Part shown: positions 26,199-35,805 of the stretch, one piece after another | Layout: each line of letters begins with the position of its first letter | Numbering within the stretch: position 1 is the stretch's first letter | NCBI RefSeq assembly: GCF_000739815.1 | Contig: NZ_BBJJ01000024.1 | Location: 52,409-116,408, forward strand | Direction of reading: 5' to 3' | Length of the DNA stretch: 64,000 nt | Source: Paraburkholderia mimosarum LMG 23256 = NBRC 106338 | Lineage (GTDB): Bacteria; Pseudomonadota; Gammaproteobacteria; Burkholderiales; Burkholderiaceae | The notes under the pieces: model-generated | Databases searched by the model: none | What the model was told of the DNA's origin: nothing | Seen by the model: the letters and a program-made list of their open reading frames with translations, nothing else | Position numbers and translations under genes: made by a program

Positions 26199-27332
26199 TC
26201 AGACGCGCTGGACCCGGTCGCCCATCGAGGCGAGACGGGTCATCACGCGCCGGCTCATGTCGGAGAGCGAGGCGATCTCGTCGGCGCCACCCATCGCAAT
26301 GGCTTCGCGCGGCATGCCGAACACGATGCAGCTCGCCTCGTCCTGCGCGAGCGTGTACGCACCGGCCTGACGCATTTCGAGCAGCCCGGCCGCACCGTCG
26401 CGGCCCATGCCCGTGAGAATCACGCCGATGGCGTTCTTGCCCGCGTTCTGCGCCGCCGAGCGGAACAGCACGTCGACCGACGGACGATGCCGGTTGACCG
26501 GCGGGTCGTCGGAGAGATGCGCGATGTAGTTCGCCCCGCTGCGCGCCAGCAAGAGATGCGCGTGGCCCGGCGCGATGTAGGCGTGGCCGGGCAGCACGCG
26601 CTCGCCGTGCTCCGCTTCCTTGACGGTGATGCGGCACAGCCCGTTCAGGCGCTGCGCGAACGACTTCGTGAAACCCGGCGGCATATGCTGCGCGATCAGC
26701 ACCGCTGGCGCGTCGGGCGGCAGCGGCTGGAGCACTTCGCGGATCGCCTCGGTGCCGCCCGTCGATGCCCCGACGATCACGAGTTTTTCCGTCGAAACGA
26801 GCGGATTGTTGATCATCGGCGCGGGGCTCGCCGCTTGCGTCCCATGCGCCGCGTGGCCCGCGGCGGCCTGGGCGTGAGCTGCGCCGCCCGGCGCTGCGGG
26901 GGCCGCATGATGCGCGCGCACGCGGGCGCGCGAGGCGGCGCGCACCTTGTCGGCGAGCTTTTCCGAGTATTCGAGCATGCCGTCGCGAATGCCGACCTTC
27001 GGCTTCGTCACGAAGTCGACCGCCCCCAGTTCCAGCGCGCGCAGCGTGATTTCGTTGCCGCGCTCCGTGAGCGACGACACCATCACGACCGGCATGGGTC
27101 GCAGGCGCATCAACTTCTCGAGGAAGTCGAGGCCGTCCATGCGCGGCATTTCCACGTCGAGCGTGAGCACGTCGGGGTTGTGCTGCTTGATCAGCTCGCG
27201 CGCGACGAGCGGATCCGGCGCGGTCGCGACGACCGTCATGTCGGGCTGCGAGTTGATGATTTCCGTCATCAGACTGCGGATCAGCGCCGAGTCATCGACG
27301 CAGAGAACCTTGATTTTTTGCACAGCGTTCAC
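26199..27332 (-). CDS. cheB: CheB, receptor methylesterase/glutamine deamidase
   Basis: CheB removes methyl groups from chemoreceptors when phosphorylated by CheA. The product has a receiver domain (phospho-Asp in LTLDVEMPRMDGLDFLEKLM) and a C-terminal methylesterase domain (about 185-375) with the Ser motif GASTGGTEAIREVL, the His motif QHMPPGFTKSFAQRLN and the Asp motif GMGRDGAAGL. I take the GTG at 27332, which overlaps the cheD stop as GTGA; a GTG three codons later has a better spaced GAGGAG and is the alternative. The interdomain linker is Ala/His-rich. Confidence 0.96.
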   Translation of the reverse strand: MNAVQKIKVLCVDDSALIRSLMTEIINSQPDMTVVATAPDPLVARELIKQHNPDVLTLDVEMPRMDGLDFLEKLMRLRPMPVVMVSSLTERGNEITLRALELGAVDFVTKPKVGIRDGMLEYSEKLADKVRAASRARVRAHHAAPAAPGGAAHAQAAAGHAAHGTQAASPAPMINNPLVSTEKLVIVGASTGGTEAIREVLQPLPPDAPAVLIAQHMPPGFTKSFAQRLNGLCRITVKEAEHGERVLPGHAYIAPGHAHLLLARSGANYIAHLSDDPPVNRHRPSVDVLFRSAAQNAGKNAIGVILTGMGRDGAAGLLEMRQAGAYTLAQDEASCIVFGMPREAIAMGGADEIASLSDMSRRVMTRLASMGDRVQRV

Positions 27333-28159
27333 GCCTCCTCTACTGTCCTGGCGTTGTCTTGACCGGATGCGCGCAGCGCCGACGTCACGCCCGAGCCGAA
27401 CAGCTCGATGCGAGGACGCCCGGGCTGCGGCTGGGATTGGGAAATCTGGGTGGCGAGCGTTGCCTGCGCTGCCTGGGCCGCATGATTCGCAGTGGTGGCG
27501 CCCGGCCCCGCGCGCCCGGCGCTGCCGAGCCCGAACAGCTCCACGCGCGCGCGCGCCCGCGCGAGCCGCTCGGCGCGCGCCTCGGCGGTCTGCGCGGCGA
27601 GCTGCTGCTCGCGCTCGGCCACGCTCGCGTCCTGCGAAAGGCGCAGCTTCTTCACCATGACCTGGCCCGTGCGCGGCAGGAACGCGACCTTGCGCGGATG
27701 CGAGCCTTGCAGATCCTCGGCCACGATGCGGATGTTCTCGGTCGCGAGATAGCGGCGCACGAACGCGGCGTTGCGGTCGCCGATGTTCATCGTCGTCATG
27801 CCCGCCAGCACGGCCGCACCGCCGAACACCTTGGCCTCGAAGCGCTCGCGGCGGCCGCCGGCCTTGATGAGCTCGTTGATGAGCACTTCCATCGCGTACG
27901 CGCCGTAGCGCATCGAGTCGGAGGCGGCGGTCAGCGCATGGGCCGAATCTGCGCCGTCGTCGGGCAGCATGAAGTGGTTCATGCCGCCGATGCCGGCCGT
28001 GCGATCCTGGATGCACGCCGCCACGCACGAGCCGAGCACGGTGACGAGCACCATGTCCTCGCCCGTCGTGTAGAACTCGTTGGGCAGGAGCTTCACGCCG
28101 GGGCGCTGGAAGTGCGAGTCGAAATACCGGTTCGACGCAATCGGGAGGCTGGCGCTCAT
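27329..28159 (-). CDS. cheD: CheD, receptor glutamine deamidase
   Basis: CheD deamidates glutamines of chemoreceptors. The 276-residue product has the catalytic Cys in TVLGSCVAACIQD and His in GGMNHFMLPDDG, then AYAMEVLINELIKAGG and RFEAKVFGGAAV, all family landmarks in a core of about 190 residues. The C-terminal 80 residues (from about 195) are an Ala/Gln-rich extension not needed by the family. It overlaps cheR upstream (ATGA) and cheB downstream (GTGA). Confidence 0.95.
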   Translation of the reverse strand: MSASLPIASNRYFDSHFQRPGVKLLPNEFYTTGEDMVLVTVLGSCVAACIQDRTAGIGGMNHFMLPDDGADSAHALTAASDSMRYGAYAMEVLINELIKAGGRRERFEAKVFGGAAVLAGMTTMNIGDRNAAFVRRYLATENIRIVAEDLQGSHPRKVAFLPRTGQVMVKKLRLSQDASVAEREQQLAAQTAEARAERLARARARVELFGLGSAGRAGPGATTANHAAQAAQATLATQISQSQPQPGRPRIELFGSGVTSALRASGQDNARTVEEA

Positions 28160-29112
28160 GCGGGCACTCCGAGAGCGTCGCTCGCACGGCGGGGCGCGGC
28201 GCCTGCGGCGTCGCTGCGGCCGCGCGTCAGTTCGTACACGGTCTGGCCGCGCAGACGGAAGGCCTGCGTGACATAGGTGAAGTTCTCCGAGTGACCGGCG
28301 AAGAGCAGGCCGTCCGGCTTCATGAGCGGCTCGAAGCGCGCGAGGACCTGCGCCTGGGTCGGCTTGTCGAAGTAGATCATCACGTTGCGGCAGAAGATCG
28401 CGTCGAACGTCGTGCGCAAGCCGTAGTCCGCGTCGGTGAGGTTGAGCTGCTCGAACTTGATCATCGCGCGCAGCTCCGGGCGGACCTTCACGAGCCCCGA
28501 GTGCGAGCCCGTGCCCTTGAAGAAGAAGCGCTTCAGACGCTCCGGCGACAGGTGCTTCACCTGATCGAACGCGTACACGCCCGCATCGGCCTTGGCGAGC
28601 ACCTGGGTGTCGAGGTCGGTGGCGAGCACGCGCGCCTCGCGGGCCGCGCGATCGCCGAGCGCTTCGACGAGCGTCATCGCAATCGAGTACGGTTCCTCGC
28701 CCGTCGAAGCGGCCGAGCACCAGACCGAAACCGGCTGCGCACCCGCCACCCCCGCCCGGCGTTTCACGAAATCCGCGAGGATCGGGAAGTGATGCGCCTC
28801 GCGGAAAAACGCCGTGAGGTTCGTGGTGAGCGCGTTCGTGAACGCCTCCCACTCGGTTGCATCGTTGCGGGCTTCGAGCTGGTCGAGATATTCGCGAAAA
28901 CTATCGAGACCGAGCGCACGCAGTCGCCGCGCGAGGCGGCTGTACGCCATGTCGCGCTTGTGGTCCGAGAGCGAGATGCCCGCGCGGCGGTGAATGAGCG
29001 CGCGAATGCGCTCGAAGTCCGCCGAGGTGAAGTCGAAATCGCGGTTGCTCTCCCCGCCCGCACCGCGCGCCGGTTCGTCGACGTCGTGGCGCGTATTTCG
29101 CAGCGCTTTCAA
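28156..29112 (-). CDS. cheR: CheR, chemoreceptor methyltransferase
   Basis: CheR transfers methyl groups from S-adenosylmethionine to receptor glutamates. I use the TTG at 29112 (LKALRNTRHD), which has AAGGAG seven bases upstream; earlier in-frame starts lack one. The product has 318 residues: an N-terminal helical domain (FTSADFERIRALIHRRAGIS), then the SAM-binding domain with VWCSAASTGEEPYSIAM and the family motif FDAIFCRNVMIYFDK. GLLFAGHSENFT completes the C-terminal signature. It lies between the receptor gene and cheD. Confidence 0.96.
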   Translation of the reverse strand: MKALRNTRHDVDEPARGAGGESNRDFDFTSADFERIRALIHRRAGISLSDHKRDMAYSRLARRLRALGLDSFREYLDQLEARNDATEWEAFTNALTTNLTAFFREAHHFPILADFVKRRAGVAGAQPVSVWCSAASTGEEPYSIAMTLVEALGDRAAREARVLATDLDTQVLAKADAGVYAFDQVKHLSPERLKRFFFKGTGSHSGLVKVRPELRAMIKFEQLNLTDADYGLRTTFDAIFCRNVMIYFDKPTQAQVLARFEPLMKPDGLLFAGHSENFTYVTQAFRLRGQTVYELTRGRSDAAGAAPRRASDALGVPA

Positions 29113-29342
29113 GCTGATGCTCCTTCGCATTGCGCGCTGCCCGCTGCATAGGCCATGCGTGTTGCGCACGACTGCTGCGCCACGCGCCTGCCCGGTTGCA
29201 ATGCGTGCGGCGCATGGGCGGCCCGCGCAACGCGCGCGGCCCCGGGGGCCTCGCGCGGCAGGTCATGCCGTTGTGTAGCGCTCATGTGCATTGCAGTTGC
29301 TCGTCGTGTTCAGTGCTTCACTACTTTCCGTGCCGCGTTCGA

Positions 29343-31232
29343 TCAGAACGTTTCCCAGTCCGAATCGTCCGAGGTGGATGCCGCGCTCACGTGCGTCTCG
29401 GTACGCGCCGCCGCCGGTTTGGCCGCGAACTTTGCTGCGGTTTGCGCTGCGGGCTTCGACGCGGGTTTTGCTGCCGGTGCCGCGGTGTCTGCCGATGCCG
29501 AAGTCGCTGCCGCCGCCGTGGGCTTCGCCACTGCCGAAGCCGAAGCCGGCGACTGCGCGCTGCGCTTCGCAGTGCCCGCCACGGCCGCAGGGGCGCTCGC
29601 CGGCGTCACGCGAGCCGGGCTCACAGCAGGGCTGACTGCAGGGCTAACAGCAGGGCTGACTGCGGCGCCGAAACTCGCGCCGCCCGTGCGCCACGTGCCG
29701 AGCACGCTTTGCAACTGGCGCGTCTGCTCCTCGAGCGACGCTGCGGCTGCGGCCGCCTGCTCGACGAGCGCGGCGTTCTGCTGCGTGACCGTATCCATCT
29801 GCGTGACCGCGCGGTTGACCTGCTCGATGCCACCCGACTGCTCCTCGGACGCGGCGCTGATCTCACCCATGATGTCGGTCACGCGCCGCACGGCCTGAAG
29901 GATCTCTTCCATCGTCGAGCCGGCGCGGCCCACGAGTTGCGAGCCGCTTTGCACCTTCGCGGCCGAGTCGTTGATGAGTTCCTTGATCTCCTTCGCCGCG
30001 CTCGCGCTGCGCTGCGCGAGGCTGCGCACTTCGCCCGCCACGACCGCGAAGCCGCGCCCCTGCTCGCCCGCGCGCGCCGCTTCCACGGCCGCGTTGAGCG
30101 CAAGGATGTTGGTCTGGAACGCGATGCCTTCGATCACGCTGATGATGTCCACGACCTTCGCCGAACTCACGGCGATGTCCTGCATCGTGTTCACGACTTC
30201 GCCGACCACCTCGCCGCCGCGCGTCGCGATGTCCGAGGCGTTCACGGCGAGCTGGCTCGCCTGGCGCGCGTTCTCGGCGTTCTGGCGCACGGTGCCGGTG
30301 AGCTGCTCCATGCTCGACGCCGTTTCCTGCAGCGACGCGGCCTGCTGCTCGGTGCGCTGCGAGAGGTCGGTGTTGCCCATCGCGATCTCGCGCGCGCCCA
30401 CGTCGATCGAGCTCGCGCCCGTGTTCACCGCGCTCACCAGCGTGACGAGGCTCTCCTGCATGCGCTTGATGCTGCCGAACAGACGCCCGATTTCGTTGTC
30501 GCTGTACACCACGACCGGCTGCGAGAGGTCGCCGTGTGCAATGCGTTCGAAGCACGAGACAGCGTCCTCGAGCGGCTGCACGATGAGGCCTCGCATCGCG
30601 AGGCGGATCGCCACCACGAGCACGAGCGCGATCGCGATCACCACGCCGATCGCAATGCGCATCGTGGCGATCTTCTCGCGCGCGCCCACTTCGCGGGCCT
30701 GTGCGCCGTCCTGCAAAGCCTGCGCGAGCGGCCCGGCGACGTTGTCGTAGTCGACGAACATCGGGCTGATCTTCGCGTCGGCGATCGCGTGATAGGCCGC
30801 TTGATCGTTTGCGCGAAGGGCCGCGAATTCGGGCTGCACGCCGTCCTGCATGAGCCCGGCGCGTTTGGCCGCGAGCGCGTCGAGCGCGGCGGCGTCGAGA
30901 CCGCCCTTGGGCGCGCCCTGGAAGGCCTGCCATGCTTCGTTGGACTTGCCGAGCAGTTCCTGCGCGCGATCGAGCACCTTCTTCGCGTCGTCGGCCTGGC
31001 CTGCGGCCGTGAGCGCGCTGGCGCGATCGATCGCGAGGCGCGTGCGCAGCAGATACGCCGACGCATCGTTGAGCGCGTGCATCGCGACGAGATCGCCTCG
31101 CACGATCTCGCCGAACGCATCGCTCGCGCGGCCGAGCGCGACGAGCCCGAGCCCGCCGACCAGCACGGTCAGCGCAACCAGAATGACCCCGACGCCCGTG
31201 AGCGTCGTGCGGATCGACCATCTTTGCAGCAT
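29343..31232 (-). CDS. Methyl-accepting chemotaxis protein (Tsr/Tar class) with DWETF tail
   Basis: This is a transmembrane chemoreceptor. The 629-residue protein has a first membrane helix (about 9-32), a periplasmic helical-bundle ligand domain (about 33-190), a second membrane helix (about 195-217), HAMP, and a long signalling coiled coil. Its tip reads FQTNILALNAAVEAARAGEQ then GRGFAVVAGEVRSLAQRS. A Pro/Ala/Ser-rich linker with TVSPAVSPAVSP-like repeats follows. The last five residues are DWETF, close to the NWETF peptide that tethers CheR and CheB. Its ligand cannot be told from sequence. It lies between cheW and cheR. Confidence 0.95.
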   Translation of the reverse strand: MLQRWSIRTTLTGVGVILVALTVLVGGLGLVALGRASDAFGEIVRGDLVAMHALNDASAYLLRTRLAIDRASALTAAGQADDAKKVLDRAQELLGKSNEAWQAFQGAPKGGLDAAALDALAAKRAGLMQDGVQPEFAALRANDQAAYHAIADAKISPMFVDYDNVAGPLAQALQDGAQAREVGAREKIATMRIAIGVVIAIALVLVVAIRLAMRGLIVQPLEDAVSCFERIAHGDLSQPVVVYSDNEIGRLFGSIKRMQESLVTLVSAVNTGASSIDVGAREIAMGNTDLSQRTEQQAASLQETASSMEQLTGTVRQNAENARQASQLAVNASDIATRGGEVVGEVVNTMQDIAVSSAKVVDIISVIEGIAFQTNILALNAAVEAARAGEQGRGFAVVAGEVRSLAQRSASAAKEIKELINDSAAKVQSGSQLVGRAGSTMEEILQAVRRVTDIMGEISAASEEQSGGIEQVNRAVTQMDTVTQQNAALVEQAAAAAASLEEQTRQLQSVLGTWRTGGASFGAAVSPAVSPAVSPAVSPARVTPASAPAAVAGTAKRSAQSPASASAVAKPTAAAATSASADTAAPAAKPASKPAAQTAAKFAAKPAAARTETHVSAASTSDDSDWETF

Positions 31233-31432
31233 CTCGTTTGCTCCTGTCCTGTGCGAAACGGGGCGGACTATTCAGCGAGGCGTGGCCCGCCAGGCGTGGC
31301 AAGGCGCAGCGACACCTCGGACCTCGCGCGAAGGGGCGAGCGAACAGGAAGGCGGCTTGCCGCTCTTCGGCGGCGGCTTTTCCGCTCTCTCTCACGCTGG
31401 CCTCGCGGCCCCCCGGTTTTACTCTCGACGCG

Positions 31433-31972
31433 TCAGACCAGCGCCTCGATCAGAGCCATTTCGCGGCTCGTCATCAGTTTTTCGATGTCCATCAGGATCA
31501 GCATGCGGCCTTCCACGGTGCCGAGTCCCGTGAGGTACTCGGTCGTGAGCGTCGCGCCGAACTCGGGCGCGGGCATGATCTGCTCCATCTGCAGCGTGAG
31601 CACGTCCGAGACCCCGTCCACCACCATGCCGACCACGCGATGCGCGACGTTCAGGATGATGACGACCGTCTGGTGGTCGTACTCGACACGGCCCAGATGG
31701 AACTTGATGCGCATATCGACGATCGGCACGATGATGCCGCGCAAGTTGATCACGCCCTTGATGAAGTCGGGCGCGTTCGCGATGCGCGTCACGCTGTCGT
31801 AGCCGCGGATTTCCTGCACCTTGAGGATGTCGATGCCGTACTCTTCCGCGCCGAGGGTGAAGACGAGGAATTCCTGACCGCCTGCCTCGGCCTGCTGCGC
31901 GTCGCGGCGTTGCGCGCCGGCAAGCACCGCGCCCTGCGCGCCGCCGCCTTGAATCGATTGGACTTCTGCCAC
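31433..31972 (-). CDS. cheW: CheW, receptor-kinase coupling protein
   Basis: CheW couples chemoreceptors to CheA. The 179-residue protein has an N-terminal Gly/Ala/Gln-rich tail and a CheW beta-barrel domain (about 30-175): EFLVFTLGAEEYGIDILKVQ, IANAPDFIKGVINLRGIIVP with IVDMRIKF, and VVGMVVDGVSDVL. The motifs are typical. It lies 57 bases downstream of cheA. Confidence 0.97.
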   Translation of the reverse strand: MAEVQSIQGGGAQGAVLAGAQRRDAQQAEAGGQEFLVFTLGAEEYGIDILKVQEIRGYDSVTRIANAPDFIKGVINLRGIIVPIVDMRIKFHLGRVEYDHQTVVIILNVAHRVVGMVVDGVSDVLTLQMEQIMPAPEFGATLTTEYLTGLGTVEGRMLILMDIEKLMTSREMALIEALV

Positions 31973-32029
31973 GTTAGCCCCTGAACGGTTGGGAGTTGGT
32001 TGATTGAGTGCGTCCGGACTTCACTTCGA

Positions 32030-34285
32030 TCACGCGAATTCGGCGAACGCACCCGAATTTGCGCTGGCGCTCACGCCGTGCGTCGCGCGCGTCTCGCGAT
32101 TGAGCGCGGCCACGTCGACGATCAGCGCGACGCTGCCGTCGCCGAGAATGGTCGCCGCCGAAATGCCGTGCACCTTGCGGTAGTTCGTTTCGAGGTTCTT
32201 CACCACGACCTGCTGCTGGCCGACCAGCTCGTCGATCAGCATGGCGAAGCGCCGTCCCTCGGTTTCCATGATCGTGACGATCCCCTGGGTCGGGTCCGTG
32301 CGCGCGCCTTCCACGTTGAACACCTTGTGCAGCGCCACGAGCGGCAGATATTCGCCGCGCACGCGCACCACGCGGTCGCCGTTGGTGACCGTGTAGATAT
32401 CTTCGTGGCGGGGCTGCAGCGACTCCATCACGAAGTTCAGCGGCAGGATGAAGATCTCCTCGCCGACCTTCACCGACATGCCGTCGAGGATCGCCAGCGT
32501 GAGCGGCAGGACGATGCGCGTGGTGCTGCCCTTGCCCGCGTGCGAGGTGATCTCGACGTGGCCGCCCATCGACTGGATGTTGCGCTTCACGACGTCCATG
32601 CCGACGCCGCGGCCCGACACGTCGGTCACCTGCTCGGCGGTCGAGAAGCCCGGCAGGAAGATGAGGTTCCAGACCTCGTCGTCGGACATGGACTCGCTGA
32701 CCTGCATGCCCTGCTTGATCGCCTTGGCGAGAATCTTGTCGCGGCGCAGGCCCGCGCCGTCGTCGCTCACCTCGATCACGATGTTGCCGCCGTGGTGCGC
32801 GGCGGAGAGTACGAGCTGGCCCGTGCTGTCCTTGCCCGCGGCGCGGCGCGCTTCCACGGTTTCGATGCCGTGGTCGAGCGAGTTGCGCACGAGGTGGGTG
32901 AGCGGGTCGATGATGCGCTCGATCAGGCTCTTGTCGAGTTCGGTCGCCTGACCGAAGGTGACAAGCTCGACCTGCTTTCCGAGCTTCGCCGCGAGATCGC
33001 GCACGAGGCGCGGGAAGCGGCTGAAGACGTAGTCCATCGGCATCATGCGGATCGACATCACCGCTTCCTGCAGGTCGCGCGCGTTGCGCTCGAGCTGCGC
33101 CATGCCGTTGTAGAGGCGGTCGTGGAGCGCCGGGTCGAACGTGCTCGTGGTCTCCGCGAGCATCGCCTGCGTGATCACCAGTTCGCCCACGAGGTTGATG
33201 AGCTGGTCGACCTTTTCCACGCCCACGCGAATCGAGCTGCCTTCCGCCGATGCCGCGGCGGCGCCCGGACGCGCCTTGCGCTCGCCTTCGGCTTGCGCGG
33301 GAGCGCGCGGCGTTTCGTGTTCGGCGTGCGGCGCAGACGACGCGGCCGGAACGGCGGCGGGTGCGCTGGCGACCGGCGCAGGCGCGGCGGCGGCCGGTGC
33401 TGCCTCTGCGGCCGGTGCTGCCGGCGGTGTGGCCGGTGCCGGCGCGGCGGCTGGCGCTGCCGGTTGCGCGTCGCCTCGGGGTGCCGCGCCGCGGCCGATC
33501 GAGATCTGCTTCTCGTCGATCACGAAGCAGCACACGGCGATGATGTCGTCGGCGCTCACGTCGGTTTCGAGCCACAGCGTGAGGTCGTCGCCGGTCTTCA
33601 CCTGGCCGAGAATGCGGCCAAGGTTGCCGAGCTCCTCGACGAGCAGTTCCTGGTCCTTCGCATCGACGGCGCGCAGCGTGACGCGCAGGTGCGGACCTTC
33701 GCTGCCGGCTTCGGCGTTCGACGGCGCGGGGGTGCCTGCCGCATCGATGGCCTCGCTCACGACGTGCTCGGGCGCGCCCGCGACCGTGCTATGCGCTTCG
33801 AAGGCGGCTTCGAGATCCGCTTCCGAATCGAGAGCGGGAGCCGGTGCCGGTGCCGGCGTTGGCGCCGGTGCGGGAGCCGGCGGCGGCAGGCCGCGGCTTT
33901 CCGCATAGAGATGCTCGAGCTTCGCGCGTACGGCGGCCGCCGCAGCGGCGTCGGGTTCCTCGCTCGCGCGGTAGGCGCCGAGCTGGTCCGAGAGCACGTC
34001 CTTGGTTTCGAGGAACGTGTCGATCATGTCCTTGCGCAGCACGAGTTCATTGTTGCGCGCGCGATCGAGCAGCGACTCGAGGATGTGGGTCGTCTCGGTC
34101 AAGGCCGTGAAGCCGAACGTCGCCGCGCCGCCCTTGATCGAGTGCGCCGCGCGGAAGATCGCCGCCAGATCCTCGGGATCGGGGCGGCCGACGTTCAGGT
34201 TCAGGAGCAGCTGCTCCATCTGCGCGAGCAGTTCGTCCGCCTCGTCGAAAAACGTCTGATAGAACTGAGTGATGTCGAGAGTCAT
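32030..34285 (-). CDS. cheA: CheA, chemotaxis histidine kinase
   Basis: CheA is the kinase that phosphorylates CheY and CheB. The 751-residue protein has a P1 domain with phospho-acceptor His48 (FRAAHSIKGGAATFG), and a P2-like region near 195-265. Between these and the kinase core lie Pro/Ala-rich linkers with PAPAPAPTPAPAP-like repeats. The dimerisation domain begins about 350. P4 shows the N-box RNSLDHGIE, the G1 box VSDDGAGL and the G2 box GRGVGMDVVKRNI. P5 follows as a CheW-like regulatory domain to about 735. The domain order is normal. Confidence 0.97.
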   Translation of the reverse strand: MTLDITQFYQTFFDEADELLAQMEQLLLNLNVGRPDPEDLAAIFRAAHSIKGGAATFGFTALTETTHILESLLDRARNNELVLRKDMIDTFLETKDVLSDQLGAYRASEEPDAAAAAAVRAKLEHLYAESRGLPPPAPAPAPTPAPAPAPALDSEADLEAAFEAHSTVAGAPEHVVSEAIDAAGTPAPSNAEAGSEGPHLRVTLRAVDAKDQELLVEELGNLGRILGQVKTGDDLTLWLETDVSADDIIAVCCFVIDEKQISIGRGAAPRGDAQPAAPAAAPAPATPPAAPAAEAAPAAAAPAPVASAPAAVPAASSAPHAEHETPRAPAQAEGERKARPGAAAASAEGSSIRVGVEKVDQLINLVGELVITQAMLAETTSTFDPALHDRLYNGMAQLERNARDLQEAVMSIRMMPMDYVFSRFPRLVRDLAAKLGKQVELVTFGQATELDKSLIERIIDPLTHLVRNSLDHGIETVEARRAAGKDSTGQLVLSAAHHGGNIVIEVSDDGAGLRRDKILAKAIKQGMQVSESMSDDEVWNLIFLPGFSTAEQVTDVSGRGVGMDVVKRNIQSMGGHVEITSHAGKGSTTRIVLPLTLAILDGMSVKVGEEIFILPLNFVMESLQPRHEDIYTVTNGDRVVRVRGEYLPLVALHKVFNVEGARTDPTQGIVTIMETEGRRFAMLIDELVGQQQVVVKNLETNYRKVHGISAATILGDGSVALIVDVAALNRETRATHGVSASANSGAFAEFA

Positions 34286-34339
34286 TGCTCTTTCACCGCG
34301 TTAAATGCCTGGGGGGATGCTTTGCCGCTGCGCCGCACC

Positions 34340-34714
34340 TCAAGGGCGGGCCTCGCCGAGCGCGCTCGCCAGATCGACGAGCAGCTCGGGGTCCACCGGT
34401 TTTTCGATCCAGCCGGTCGCGCCTGCGTCGCGCACGGCTGCCTTGAAGCCTTCGTCCGATTCCGTGGTCAGCACGAGGATCGGCGTTTCGTGGTACGAAG
34501 GATTCGCCCGTAACTGCTTGATCAGGTCGAGTCCTCCCATGCGCGGCATGTACAGGTCGGTGAGCACGAGATCGAAGCGCTGGGCGAGCGCGTGCTCGAG
34601 CCCTTCGTCGCCATCGCTCGCCACCGTCACCTCGTAGCCGGCCGCACCGAGCGCCGCACGCAGGATCTCCCGCATGGACACCGAATCGTCGATCGCCAGA
34701 ATGTGTCTGATCAT
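34340..34714 (-). CDS. Second CheY-like single-domain response regulator
   Basis: The 124-residue receiver has the acid pair in IDDSVSMREIL, phospho-Asp in VLTDLYMPRMGGLDLIKQL, the switch segment VLTTESDEGFKAA and the conserved Lys in WIEKPVDPELL. It lies between motB and cheA. It is less like enteric CheY than the protein at 25673 (IEKPVDP instead of VVKPF), so it may act as a phosphate sink or signal elsewhere; that is an inference. In Burkholderia this position is often annotated cheY1. Confidence 0.93.
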   Translation of the reverse strand: MIRHILAIDDSVSMREILRAALGAAGYEVTVASDGDEGLEHALAQRFDLVLTDLYMPRMGGLDLIKQLRANPSYHETPILVLTTESDEGFKAAVRDAGATGWIEKPVDPELLVDLASALGEARP

Positions 34715-34727
34715 CCGTTCCTCGTTG

Positions 34728-35795
34728 TCATTGCGCTGCCGCCGCCGGCTGCATGGGGGCCAACGCCGCCGCTGCCGGCACCACCTTCGGCGCGATCGCC
34801 ACCGGCGCCGGCGCCACCTTGCCCGGCACGGCCTCCAGCGCGAGCACGGGCAGGCTCTTGCCCGACCCTGCCGCGTCGTCGGAGAGCGTGGTCGTGGTCG
34901 AGTCGTCGTGCATGAGCGCGTCTTCGGACTTCCTGTTCAACACGATGATGCTGATGCGGCGGTTCTCCGGATCGAGCGGGTCGGCCTTGTTCAGGTTCTG
35001 CGTCGAAGCGAGACCGAGCACGCGCATCACCTTCGACTCGTCCATGCCGCCCGCGATCAGCTCGCGGCGCGAGGCGTTCGCGCGGTCGGCGGAAAGCTCC
35101 CAGTTGCTATAGCCCTTGTCGCCGCCCGCGTAGGGCACGGCATCGGTGTGGCCCTGCACGACGATGCGGTTGGGCACGTCGTTCAGCGTCTTGCCGATCG
35201 CCTGCAGGATGTCGCGCATGTACGGCTCGACCACGTCGCGCGCCGTGGCGAACATCGGGCGCTTCTGCGAGTCGACGATCTCGATGCGCAGCCCCTGCAG
35301 CGTGGAGTCGATGCGGATCTGCTGCTTGAACTGGCGCAGCACCGGGTTCGCCTCGATCGCCGCCATCAGCTTCACCTGCAGGTCGTGCAGGCGCACCTGC
35401 TCCTTGCGTTCGAGCGAGCCTTCGAGCTGCTTCGACGCGTCGTCGTCGTTGTGCTTCGACTGCTCGCGCTGGGAGCGTTCGCTCGCGCCGTCGGTGCGGC
35501 GCGTGACGCCCTGGTCCTGCGACGAGATGTCGCGTCCGCCGCCCTTGAGGATGCTCGAATCTTCGGCGCTGCGATCGCCGCCCCACAGCGTGATCTTGAG
35601 CGGCTGGTTGAAGTAGTCGGCAATGCCGCGCAGCTGCACCGTCGACGCCGACGACAGGAGCCACATCAGCAGGAAGAACGCCATCATCGCGGTCATGAAG
35701 TCCGCGTAGGCGAGCTTCCAGGCGCCGCCGTGGTGGCCGCCCTTCTTCGGCGCTGCACGCTTGACGACGATCGCGCGGTCCTTGTTGTTGCTCAT
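34728..35795 (-). CDS. motB: MotB, flagellar stator protein
   Basis: MotB anchors the proton-driven stator to peptidoglycan. The 355-residue protein has a basic N-terminus, one membrane helix (about 29-50) with the proton-carrying Asp32 in LAYADFMTAMMAFFLLMWLL, a plug/linker region, and an OmpA-like peptidoglycan-binding domain (about 165-300; VQGHTDAVPYAGG, NWELSADRANASRRELI). The C-terminal 50 residues are an Ala/Pro-rich tail. It follows motA by 10 bases. Confidence 0.97.
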   Translation of the reverse strand: MSNNKDRAIVVKRAAPKKGGHHGGAWKLAYADFMTAMMAFFLLMWLLSSASTVQLRGIADYFNQPLKITLWGGDRSAEDSSILKGGGRDISSQDQGVTRRTDGASERSQREQSKHNDDDASKQLEGSLERKEQVRLHDLQVKLMAAIEANPVLRQFKQQIRIDSTLQGLRIEIVDSQKRPMFATARDVVEPYMRDILQAIGKTLNDVPNRIVVQGHTDAVPYAGGDKGYSNWELSADRANASRRELIAGGMDESKVMRVLGLASTQNLNKADPLDPENRRISIIVLNRKSEDALMHDDSTTTTLSDDAAGSGKSLPVLALEAVPGKVAPAPVAIAPKVVPAAAALAPMQPAAAAQ

Positions 35796-35805
35796 GGCCC
35801 GTTCC

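Noticed and set aside
29130..31802. 890-codon plus-strand open frame opposite the chemoreceptor
   Set aside because: Arg/His-rich antisense shadow of the receptor and cheW region in high-GC DNA.
32000..34513. 837-codon plus-strand open frame opposite cheA
   Set aside because: Antisense shadow; cheA has all kinase boxes on the other strand.
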